24,813 bases of DNA, taken from an uncultured Clostridium sp. Lineage in GTDB: Bacteria; Bacillota; Clostridia; Oscillospirales; Acutalibacteraceae. The notes below the pieces were generated by a model. That model had not been told where the DNA came from. It ran no database searches and saw only the letters and a list, made by a program, of their open reading frames with translations. This document shows, one piece after another, positions 16,243-22,283 of the stretch (its first letter is position 1; every line of letters begins with the position of its first letter). The position numbers and the translations under genes were made by a program. The stretch lies in NCBI GenBank assembly GCA_958422185.1, contig CATZNW010000030.1:1-24813 (forward strand). The letters run 5' to 3'.

Positions 16243-16285
16243 CGGCGCAGAAGCTTTCAATGCTCTGCGCCGCTTTCTTTTGGTT
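16243..16285. terminator. Rho-independent terminator, possibly bidirectional
   Basis: CGGCGCAGA (16243-16251) pairs with TCTGCGCCG (16264-16272). CTTTCTTTT follows on the plus strand, and TTGGTTTATTTTTT on the minus strand. On the minus strand it could end the RNase/inhibitor transcript about 200 bp downstream of the inhibitor; on the plus strand there is no gene before it. Confidence 0.65.
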
Positions 16286-16478
16286 TCAGCTTTTCGGGAA
16301 ATACACCTTTATTTTCTGAGTCCTTTTTTGTCAAATGACAGGTTAAATGCGTAAAAGTTTTTGCTGTCCATTTTGTCCGTTAACAGTCTCAGCGCTTCAC
16401 CTCATCATCAATCTTGTAAAAAATACCGACCGATAACTTAAACATACAAATTTGATATTGCTCCACAGATTGTGATTT

Positions 16479-16775
16479 TTACTGTTCAACAGTCCATGTA
16501 AATTTATTTCCGCATCTGTTTTGAAATTCTTTGACATGCTCAAACATTCTGATAACATCTTTAATTTCATTTCTTATATCGTCATTTGTTTTTGATACAT
16601 TGATAAATCTTACAACTCTATCTTCTTCCCAAGGCTCTTCTAAAAAATCATCTATTCCATCAAGATTTCTTCCTGTGGTGTTTGGCAGTTCCAACTGTTT
16701 AATAAGCAATTCATAAAATCCATATAAATATCTTTCGTCTGCAACATCTATTATCATTTCCTTTGTTTTCTTCAT
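16479..16775 (-). CDS. Barstar-family ribonuclease inhibitor (immunity protein)
   Basis: 98 residues, acidic, cytoplasmic. The core matches barstar: FYELLIKQLELPNTTGRNLD then GIDDFLEEPW. The two Asp residues that plug the barnase active site in barstar (D35, D39) correspond to Asp39 and Asp43 here, while the Tyr pair before them is Thr-Thr. It lies 11 bp after the barnase-like gene with AGGAG overlapping that gene's stop, so the two are co-translated. Role: protect the cell from the neighbouring RNase. Assignment rests on both the sequence pattern and the partner gene. Confidence 0.85.
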   Translation of the reverse strand: MKKTKEMIIDVADERYLYGFYELLIKQLELPNTTGRNLDGIDDFLEEPWEEDRVVRFINVSKTNDDIRNEIKDVIRMFEHVKEFQNRCGNKFTWTVEQ

Positions 16776-16786
16776 AATTAGCTCTC

Positions 16787-17362
16787 CTAAACTATTTCGT
16801 AAAATGTATTTCCGTGATCATAGGATACAAATATCAATCCGTCATTGGAAAAGTAAATTCTGTGTCTGTTTCTTCTTCCTTCATAATAATTTATATCCGC
16901 TTCATACCAGATTCTTCCTAAGGCTTTTGGTAATTTACCTTTATCGTTCCGATATGTTTTTCCATACATCATTTTACCGGGAAACCATTTTGCAGGCGGT
17001 TTGCTGCTTTTCCAACCCGCTTTTATATATTCTTCGCGTGAAATATAGTAGTCGGGCAGTTTTCCGTAATGTTTAAGCCAGTAATCAGCACCATTTTTAC
17101 CATCCTTAGTCGCGTTGCCGGCAGTAATGGCTATATTGGTGCTTAATTCACAATGGCAGTTAGGGTGTACAGGCATACCGGCGTCTTCATCCATCGGCAG
17201 AATAACGCCGTTTTTTGAAAAGCAGTATGCGCATGTAAAAGGCCCGATATGTGTTATCCATCGTTTCCAATTTTTGCTTTCCTGCGTTACAGGCTCAAAT
17301 GTATCAAGCAATCCTTTTGCGCTGTATGGTACGATGTAGCCTGTTGTTTTTTTAATATACAT
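16787..17362 (-). CDS. Barnase-type ribonuclease with N-terminal MuF-like zinc segment
   Basis: 191 residues from the ATG at 17362. Residues about 90-191 follow barnase throughout: HYGKLPDYYISREEYIKAGW, the PGK segment, NDKGKLPKALGRIWYEADIN, RRNRHRIYFSNDGLIFVSYD, HGNTFYEI. All key residues are kept: Glu154 (barnase E73), Arg164 and Arg168 (R83, R87), His183 (H102); barnase K27 is Arg109. So an active guanyl-preferring endoRNase is likely. Residues about 32-73 resemble the C-terminal tail of phage Mu gpF/SPP1 gp7-like minor head proteins: a Trp-rich start, CAYC (44-47), G, then PVHPNCHCEL (Cys69, Cys71), a putative zinc finger. No signal peptide, unlike secreted barnases. A barstar-like inhibitor follows. 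Confidence 0.88.
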   Translation of the reverse strand: MYIKKTTGYIVPYSAKGLLDTFEPVTQESKNWKRWITHIGPFTCAYCFSKNGVILPMDEDAGMPVHPNCHCELSTNIAITAGNATKDGKNGADYWLKHYGKLPDYYISREEYIKAGWKSSKPPAKWFPGKMMYGKTYRNDKGKLPKALGRIWYEADINYYEGRRNRHRIYFSNDGLIFVSYDHGNTFYEIV

Positions 17363-17369
17363 GATTTTA

Positions 17370-17377
17370 CCTCCTTT
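17370..17377 (-). promoter_or_regulatory. Strong ribosome site deciding the RNase start
   Basis: On the minus strand AAAGGAGG lies 7 nt before the ATG at 17362. It makes this start far better than the in-frame ATG at 17431, whose extra 23 residues would otherwise overlie this site. Confidence 0.8.
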
Positions 17378-17670
17378 TGCAAATGATGATAAATTGATTG
17401 CGCAGAAACGAAGGCTCGCTTCTGTATTCATAGCTTGTAATTTGAATCACTTCTGTCCGAATTTTGTAAAAGACAAATTTAAAATGCCTTTCACTTATAG
17501 TCGGAAAAGGGGGTTCCTATACAGTGTTTTAACTATATTTTTTATATTTTAATTTGATTTTTTTGGAATCTGTTCTGAAATAGAAGTGCGAATATGATCA
17601 GAAAGTATAAAAATATCAAGGGTATTGTAACGATCATATGATATTTGATGACTGACTAAGTGTATTTATA

Positions 17671-17700
17671 TTTTACTCCGTTGTAAAAGTGTGGTACAAT
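17671..17700 (+). promoter_or_regulatory. Promoter of the Fic gene with overlapping dyad
   Basis: TTTACT (17672-17677), 17 bp, TACAAT (17695-17700) with a TG extension just upstream of the -10. A perfect dyad TTTTAC (17671-17676), 6 bp, GTAAAA (17683-17688) covers the -35, fitting a repressor site, perhaps for the Fic protein's own winged helix. Confidence 0.6.
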
Positions 17701-17728
17701 ATAAACAGAAATTATAAGGCGTGGTTAT

Positions 17729-18817
17729 ATGGAAAATTCAAGAAACTGGAATTTTGAATTAAGTGAATATATAAAACAGGGAGAGCCTGATAAAGCGCAG
17801 CGCAGCGAGTCTTGGAAAGCCGCGATTGGTCTTCAGGATGTGGATGGACTAAAAACTTCCGAATATCTTTTGGATACTGCTAAAGAACATATTGAGGGGA
17901 AAATCAATATAGAAACTGTTCAAAAACGGTTGCGCAGTTACTATGAACAGCAGAATGTAAGAAAAACCACAGAAGAAGGTACGGAGGAAGCGGATAAGGT
18001 TGCTGCAAGAATTGCAGAGATTTTAAGTGAAAATACTTTTCAGTTTTCTCCTGCTGAGTTTAAGGCGATTCATAGAAGGCTATTTTCCGATGTGTTTAAG
18101 CATGCCGGTGAAATCAGGACTTATAATATAACAAAAAAAGAATGGGTACTTAAAGGCGATACGGTTCTATACGCTTCGTTTGACAGTATAAATGATACAC
18201 TTGATTATGATTTTGCCATGGAAAAAGCGTTTTCATATAAAGATTTGCCTGCTTCCGAGGCAATAAAGCACATTGCAAAATTTACTGCCGGGATATGGCA
18301 GATTCATCCTTTTTGCGAGGGCAATACAAGAGCAACAGCGGTTTTTATCATTAAGTATTTAAAATCATTCGGTTTTAATGTAAACAATAATCTGTTTTCA
18401 GAAAACTCGTGGTATTTTAGAAACGCGCTTGTCAGAGCAAACTACAATAATTTGAAGATCGGTATAACGGCTACTTATAAATATCTTGAGCAGTTTTTTG
18501 AAAACTTATTACTTGATAAACACAACGAATTAAAGAACCGGTATTTGCATATTGATTTTCAAAGTGAAGTTCAAAGTTCAAATTCGGATGCTTCAAAGTG
18601 CAATAATTGCACTTTGGAAGAACTTTCAATCTTAAACGAAATTAGAAAAAATCCTTTCATAACACAAAAAACATTGGCGAAAATAACCGGCAGATCTGAG
18701 AGAACAATAAAAACAAAGACCGTTGAAATGCAGAAAAAAGGGTTGATTGAAAGAGTAAACGGCAGACGAAACGGTTATTGGAAAATACTTGTTGACCTCC
18801 CGACAAAGCAAGGTTAA
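17729..18817 (+). CDS. Fic/DOC family protein with VbhA-like N-terminus and winged-helix C-terminus
   Basis: 362 residues. The Fic core has the full catalytic motif HPFCEGNTRA (His193 to about 202) plus the flap around residues 127-150 (HAGEIRTYNITKKEWVL). It should therefore transfer AMP or another nucleotide to protein hydroxyls. Residues about 28-72 resemble a VbhA-type antitoxin domain fused to Fic; where an (S/T)xxxE(G/N) inhibitory helix is expected the sequence is AIGLQDVDGL (about 32-41), with Asp39 in place of Glu and no Ser/Thr four before it. The C-terminus (about 293-355) is a winged helix: CTLEELSILNEIRK, ITQKTLAKITGRSERTIKTK, GLIERVNGRRNGYWKI. No signal. Start ATG at 17729 with a weak AAGG site. 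Divergent from the RNase/inhibitor pair. The inhibitory-motif assignment is uncertain. Confidence 0.87.
   Translation: MENSRNWNFELSEYIKQGEPDKAQRSESWKAAIGLQDVDGLKTSEYLLDTAKEHIEGKINIETVQKRLRSYYEQQNVRKTTEEGTEEADKVAARIAEILSENTFQFSPAEFKAIHRRLFSDVFKHAGEIRTYNITKKEWVLKGDTVLYASFDSINDTLDYDFAMEKAFSYKDLPASEAIKHIAKFTAGIWQIHPFCEGNTRATAVFIIKYLKSFGFNVNNNLFSENSWYFRNALVRANYNNLKIGITATYKYLEQFFENLLLDKHNELKNRYLHIDFQSEVQSSNSDASKCNNCTLEELSILNEIRKNPFITQKTLAKITGRSERTIKTKTVEMQKKGLIERVNGRRNGYWKILVDLPTKQG
18594..18616. repeat. 23-bp palindrome inside the Fic coding sequence
   Basis: CAAAGTGCAAT (18594-18604) and ATTGCACTTTG (18606-18616) are exact inverted copies around a single A. It encodes residues about 289-296 (KCNNCTL), at the junction of linker and winged helix. 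The upstream linker also repeats TTCAAAGT three times. It could be a DNA site for the winged helix or an mRNA hairpin. Confidence 0.8.
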
Positions 18818-18853
18818 AGGTTAGCAGTTTGCGTATTGATTAATTTATTAACA

Positions 18854-18890
18854 AAAAAGCGTTGAAGTTGCTAAGCCTTCAACGCTTTTT
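18854..18890. terminator. Bidirectional terminator between Fic and LRR genes
   Basis: AAAAAGCGTTGAAG (18854-18867) and CTTCAACGCTTTTT (18877-18890) form a perfect 14-bp stem with a 9-nt loop and A/T arms for both strands. It separates the convergent Fic gene and LRR surface-protein gene. Confidence 0.88.
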
Positions 18891-18980
18891 GAATATATTC
18901 TTGTTAAATATTATTATTATATCTAATTTTTGTTCCCTTTTTAGTGAGACACTTATAGGATGTGTATGACAAATTGAATA

Positions 18981-20417
18981 TTAATATAAATCAACAGCTT
19001 TTTTCTTTAATATTATCAGTGCTGAGCTTGCTAAAATGACTGACCCTGTCGCAACAGCAATGCCGATATACGACGCGCCTGTATCGGGTGATTGCATTTG
19101 TTTTGAAGCGTCAGTTCTTTCAATAGTCCTTTTTTCTATTGTCAAAATAACGCTTACAGAGTCATCGTTGTAATTCATAGTAACCGTATGATCTCCCGGT
19201 GACAGCGTGTCAAGATACTCCGGCTTAAATGTAAGTATGGTTGAACCTTCCGCTAATGTGTAATTTGAAGGGTCTATAATATTTCCATCCATTTCAACAT
19301 TTACAAGATCAGAAAGTTCGTAAATGCAGTAAATAGTTGCGCCCTGGTTTGAACCTATAACATATTTCAAGTTGCTTTTATCATAATCGATAGCATTGTT
19401 TATCAGTGCAAAGCTTATTCCATATTCTGCCGCATATTTTTGAGCAGCCGAATTTTCGTAGCCGTATATTACCGGATTTCCTACTTTTTCTTCTGTGCCT
19501 CCTTTGGAGGATATACCGTATCCAATAGCATATTCGTCTATAAATGTAACGCTTTGAGGTATAACAACCTTTTCCAAAGCAGGGCAGTCAACTATTGCTA
19601 TCCAAAGGAGAGACTCAACCCCTTCTTCCAGAATGACCTGTTTTAAAGAGTCGCAGCTGTCTATTGCTTGATTGATTAAAGTTTTAACTGTACCGGGAAC
19701 GGTGATGGATTCAATTGTATCGTTATCAAAAATAGCCATCGAACCTATACTTGAGACCGTATATCCGTCTATTTTTGAAGGAATCGTAAGATTAACGGCG
19801 TTTCCGAGATAGGCAGTGATCTCAATTGTTCCGTCATCAAGCACGGTATACTCAAAGTCATAAGAATTTTCGTCGGCGGATATGAATTCCAAACCGTTAT
19901 TTGCTGCATAATCCTCGGCAGCTGAACCGCTCATACCAACTATAACAGCGTTTGTCTTTGATGGCTTACCGGATTCATTATAGTCGAAGCCGACAGCATA
20001 ATCTCCTATTTTCGTTACACTTTCGGGAATGTTGATCTTAAGATCAGTAGCGCATCCGCTGAAAGCATAACTGCCTATGGCTTCAACACCATCCTGTAAA
20101 ACAACAGTGCTGAGACCGCAATTCTCAAATGCGTGCTCGGAAATTTCTTTTACTGTTCCGGGTATAGTGATTTTCATCATTTTGTCACCCGCAAAAGCAT
20201 CAGATCCAATCTTACTTACGGTATAGCCGTCAATTTCTGAAGGCACAAACATTTCGTCAGCGCTCGGATAATTAGTAAGCTCAATTGTTCCATCGCTCAA
20301 CAGCTCATATTCGGAAAGTCCGTCGCTGCCTGTTACAGCATAAGCGGAAAATCCAAAGCATGACACAATGCATGTCAATATTGCTAATGACAGCAATAAG
20401 CTTATTGTTTTTTTCAT
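18981..20417 (-). CDS. BspA-like leucine-rich repeat surface protein with SPDTG sorting signal
   Basis: 478 residues. A signal peptide (MKKTISLLLSLAILTC, cleavage likely after SAYA) leads into two copies of about 150 residues. Each begins with YxxLxDGTIExTxY and contains LRR_5/BspA repeats (PSEIDGYTVSKIGSDAF, ITIPGTVKEI, NIPESVTKIGDYAVG), ending with AAxDYAAxNGLEF-type text. Residues about 350-430 form a beta-sandwich resembling the X2 carbohydrate-binding-like module (VEMDGNIIDPSNYTLAEGS, LSPGDHTVTMNYNDDS). The C-terminus has SPDTG (443-447), a hydrophobic helix and KKK: the pattern of the SPxTG/NPxTG signals used by clostridial class B sortase. So it is probably a wall-anchored adhesion-type protein. 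GGAGGTAAAATAA precedes the ATG. It shares its promoter element with the gene at 22284. Confidence 0.88.
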   Translation of the reverse strand: MKKTISLLLSLAILTCIVSCFGFSAYAVTGSDGLSEYELLSDGTIELTNYPSADEMFVPSEIDGYTVSKIGSDAFAGDKMMKITIPGTVKEISEHAFENCGLSTVVLQDGVEAIGSYAFSGCATDLKINIPESVTKIGDYAVGFDYNESGKPSKTNAVIVGMSGSAAEDYAANNGLEFISADENSYDFEYTVLDDGTIEITAYLGNAVNLTIPSKIDGYTVSSIGSMAIFDNDTIESITVPGTVKTLINQAIDSCDSLKQVILEEGVESLLWIAIVDCPALEKVVIPQSVTFIDEYAIGYGISSKGGTEEKVGNPVIYGYENSAAQKYAAEYGISFALINNAIDYDKSNLKYVIGSNQGATIYCIYELSDLVNVEMDGNIIDPSNYTLAEGSTILTFKPEYLDTLSPGDHTVTMNYNDDSVSVILTIEKRTIERTDASKQMQSPDTGASYIGIAVATGSVILASSALIILKKKAVDLY

Positions 20418-20450
20418 TTATTTTACCTCCGTAATTATAATTGTATTTTT

Positions 20451-20525
20451 ATCATATCACACATATTTTGAGCGAACAATATGTGACTTAACTTGCTTAA
20501 AATTTACTTATGCAGGTAACATATT
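20451..20525 (-). promoter_or_regulatory. Bipartite operator-promoter of the LRR gene
   Basis: Read on the minus strand: AATATGTTACCTG (20513-20525), 23 bp, AAGTCACATATTGT (20476-20489) whose end gives -35 TTGTTC (20474-20479), then 17 bp and -10 TATGAT (20451-20456). The start codon is at 20417. The same arrangement with identical spacing precedes the secreted-protein gene at 22284. A further copy of the core (AATATGTGTGAT on the minus strand) lies between the -35 and -10. Confidence 0.8.
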
Positions 20526-20607
20526 TTAAGTGCCGTGATCATAATTTGGAGTTTTACAATAAAAGCTGGGTTGATGCACGGAATTTTTATTTTGATAATT
20601 GCAGACA

Positions 20608-20634
20608 ATAAAAAATCCGCCCCGTGAGGGACGG
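20608..20634 (-). terminator. Terminator of the XRE regulator gene
   Basis: On the minus strand CCGTCCC, loop TCAC, GGGGCGG (20617-20634, one G-U type mismatch), followed by ATTTTTTATT. It lies about 45 bp after the XRE stop, so the regulator is terminated before the LRR gene promoter. Confidence 0.75.
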
Positions 20635-20678
20635 TGAGTTAGTCTAATATTTATATAAAAACAAATTTTAGCAATGCA

Positions 20679-22082
20679 TTATGCATCCAGTTGCTCAATA
20701 AATGCTTCAATTATACTTTTTGATATTTCCTGCGAATAGGTCTTTTCAGACATTGCAAGGTAATCAAGATAATCCTTGAAGTCATTAGCAATTATTTCTC
20801 TGTCTGTATAGTATGTGATTCTGCCATTATAATCATTAGGATCTTTTAATCCTTGGCTTGACGCTGTTACCAAATAATTGTTGTTGATTTGATAATTCAC
20901 GCCATAAGAAGATTTGAACATATTTGGGTTTGTAAGGACTAATTTTCCCAAATTGTTTTTATCAATAAGGGCCTTAAGGAAATGAGAGCGCAGTTCTTTC
21001 GGTACAGGGTTAGCAAGTGTTCTGGGAAAACCTCCAATGTAACCGTTTTCAACAAAATCTTTTATTGCGTCGTATGTAACTACAAGAAAATTTAGTAAAG
21101 ATTGTTGACCATTATTTCCGATAATCAGACTATAGTGCGATGTAAGTTGTTGTATTATAGAAGGAATATTTTTTACTTCGGGAGTTGCAATACGCTCTAT
21201 AATTTCAGGCGTGATAAAAGTGGGGCATATTTGATTATCGAAACCTGCCATAATACTTGAAAGAGAAGTTACTGTTATTGTGCTTACTGTTTTCATATAA
21301 TCCAAAGCGTTGTCCGTAATTATAATAAGAGGGCGGCACTCTTTCTTTATATTATTGATTTTTCTCTTTAGAAACAGTGACATAAGATCTGCGTCGAGTA
21401 ATACTGCGTTTTCTGCTGTTTCGTCAAATGTTAAAAAGTAGTTGTCGGCAATAATAAAATACGGCATCAATGAACTGGCAGAATGTTTTTTATACGAATG
21501 CGTAAGATATCCTATTTCCGCATAGTGAAGTGCATTAAATATAATATCAATATTGCGTATACTGCTGTATTCATCCATATCAACGAAATGAAAAAAGTCC
21601 TTGATTTTGCCTTTTTTACATGAGGTGTATACGATTCTGTTTATTTCGTTATTTAAAAAACTGAAATTAGAAACAAAATAATTGATTTTTTCTTTACTCA
21701 ATAATGTGTAAACAACATTCAAAACCTCTTTTTTGCCTGAAAAAAAAGAGGGCTCTTTTTTTATATCAATTAATTCAGCCGGATACTCTGTACTAAGTTC
21801 TTCTTTGATCTTTCCTGTTATGCCTTTTTCAAGATACTCAAAGCGTTCGATTTTTTCTTTACCAAAACGCTCCAAGAAATATTCCTGGCAAAGGTTGTGT
21901 ATCTGATCTTCAGTAAAGTAGTTGGAATTTACAATATCGGAAAATCTTTTTTTGGGCAGTTTTCTTTTCCCGTTTAAAATGCCCTGCAAAAAACTGCGGT
22001 CTATCCCGGTCTCTTTTGCCAATTGATAAATGGTTAAATCCTGTTTCTTTATATATTCTTTCAATAATTTCCCGAACTGCAT
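20679..22082 (-). CDS. XRE-type HTH regulator with large C-terminal region of unknown family
   Basis: 467 residues. The N-terminus (about 4-60) is a clear XRE helix-turn-helix: LLKEYIKKQDLTIYQLAKET, GIDRSFLQGILNGKRKLP. The remaining 400 residues have no membrane segment and no motif I recognise. They are mixed alpha/beta, with repeated blocks of aromatic-rich text (HYAEIGYLTHSYKK, LMPYFIIADNYFLTFDETAE) that suggest a ligand-sensing or oligomerising domain. It is flanked by two surface or secreted protein genes that share a promoter element, and its own leader carries a related inverted repeat, so it is the best candidate for controlling both. AGGAG lies 9 nt before the ATG. It is transcribed alone. 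Confidence 0.8.
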   Translation of the reverse strand: MQFGKLLKEYIKKQDLTIYQLAKETGIDRSFLQGILNGKRKLPKKRFSDIVNSNYFTEDQIHNLCQEYFLERFGKEKIERFEYLEKGITGKIKEELSTEYPAELIDIKKEPSFFSGKKEVLNVVYTLLSKEKINYFVSNFSFLNNEINRIVYTSCKKGKIKDFFHFVDMDEYSSIRNIDIIFNALHYAEIGYLTHSYKKHSASSLMPYFIIADNYFLTFDETAENAVLLDADLMSLFLKRKINNIKKECRPLIIITDNALDYMKTVSTITVTSLSSIMAGFDNQICPTFITPEIIERIATPEVKNIPSIIQQLTSHYSLIIGNNGQQSLLNFLVVTYDAIKDFVENGYIGGFPRTLANPVPKELRSHFLKALIDKNNLGKLVLTNPNMFKSSYGVNYQINNNYLVTASSQGLKDPNDYNGRITYYTDREIIANDFKDYLDYLAMSEKTYSQEISKSIIEAFIEQLDA

Positions 22083-22095
22083 AAATATTCACTCC

Positions 22096-22131
22096 TACTG
22101 TTACCAAACTGCGGGGGGGGGGGTAACAGTA
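22096..22131 (-). promoter_or_regulatory. Inverted repeat with 11-G homopolymer in the XRE leader
   Basis: TACTGTTACC (22096-22105) and GGTAACAGTA (22122-22131) are perfect 10-bp inverted repeats. The 16-nt loop contains a run of 11 G on the plus strand (22113-22123; C in the XRE mRNA), two of which belong to the right arm. The XRE promoter predicts a start at about 22127, so the mRNA would begin with this hairpin, and AGGAG follows the second arm directly. Homopolymers of this length are prone to slippage, so loop length, and with it expression, may vary. Confidence 0.75.
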
Positions 22132-22133
22132 AT

Positions 22134-22162
22134 AATATACATAAATTCAACAGTATTTGCAA
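22134..22162 (-). promoter_or_regulatory. Promoter of the XRE gene
   Basis: On the minus strand TTGCAA (22157-22162), 17 bp, TATATT (22134-22139). The -35 overlaps the upstream box of the divergent secreted-protein promoter (22161-22173), so one bound protein could activate that gene and shut off this one. Confidence 0.6.
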
Positions 22163-22235
22163 TATGTTACCTGATGAAAAATTATTCCAACAATCCAAGT
22201 CACATATTGTAAATGTGAATAAATTATGAAATAAT
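22161..22235 (+). promoter_or_regulatory. Bipartite operator-promoter of the large secreted-protein gene
   Basis: AATATGTTACCTG (22161-22173), 23 bp, AAGTCACATATTGT (22197-22210) whose end gives -35 TTGTAA (22207-22212), then 17 bp and -10 AATAAT (22230-22235). Box sequences, spacing and -35/-10 placement are the same as upstream of the LRR gene. The second box, reversed, reads ACAATATGTGACTT, so both boxes are versions of AATATGT(T/G)AC(C/T)T in inverted orientation. Confidence 0.8.
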
Positions 22236-22283
22236 TTTATTGTGTTTATTTTTATATAAGATGTTCGCTTTGTGGAGGTCACT

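Larger units (their letters stand above)
15936..16478. other. 570-bp gap with structured elements, no intact gene
   Basis: Apart from the UvrA2 promoter, this holds an interrupted dyad (GGACG at 16032-16036 with CGTCC at 16073-16077; AATATT at 16041-16046 and 16067-16072). It also holds a dyad CGGTTT/AAACCG near 16168-16192 and a strong hairpin at 16243-16272. On the minus strand from about 16402 to 16309 an open stretch encodes MDSKNFYAFNLSFDKKGLRK before a stop, in a frame that joins an upstream stretch (FYKIDDEVK) only through a frameshift. This could be a decayed gene end, but the signal is weak. Confidence 0.4.
17363..17728. other. Divergent intergenic region between RNase and Fic genes
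   Basis: 366 bp, strongly AT-rich. The right end holds the Fic promoter (17672-17700). I could not find a convincing promoter for the leftward RNase gene; A/T tracts around 17525-17565 give only weak -10-like strings. A short inverted repeat (GAAG/CTTC near 17409-17423) lies upstream of the RNase. No open frame with a ribosome site was seen. Confidence 0.5.

Noticed and set aside
16229..16339. Short plus-strand frame starting MEKINQRRRS
   Set aside because: Runs through the terminator hairpin and has no ribosome site.
17363..17431. Upstream extension of the RNase gene to the ATG at 17431
   Set aside because: The extra 23 residues overlie the AAAGGAGG that serves the ATG at 17362, and add no barnase or zinc-segment sequence.
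22030..22212. 60-codon plus-strand frame spanning the G run
   Set aside because: Overlaps the XRE start and promoter elements; no ribosome site; low-complexity product.
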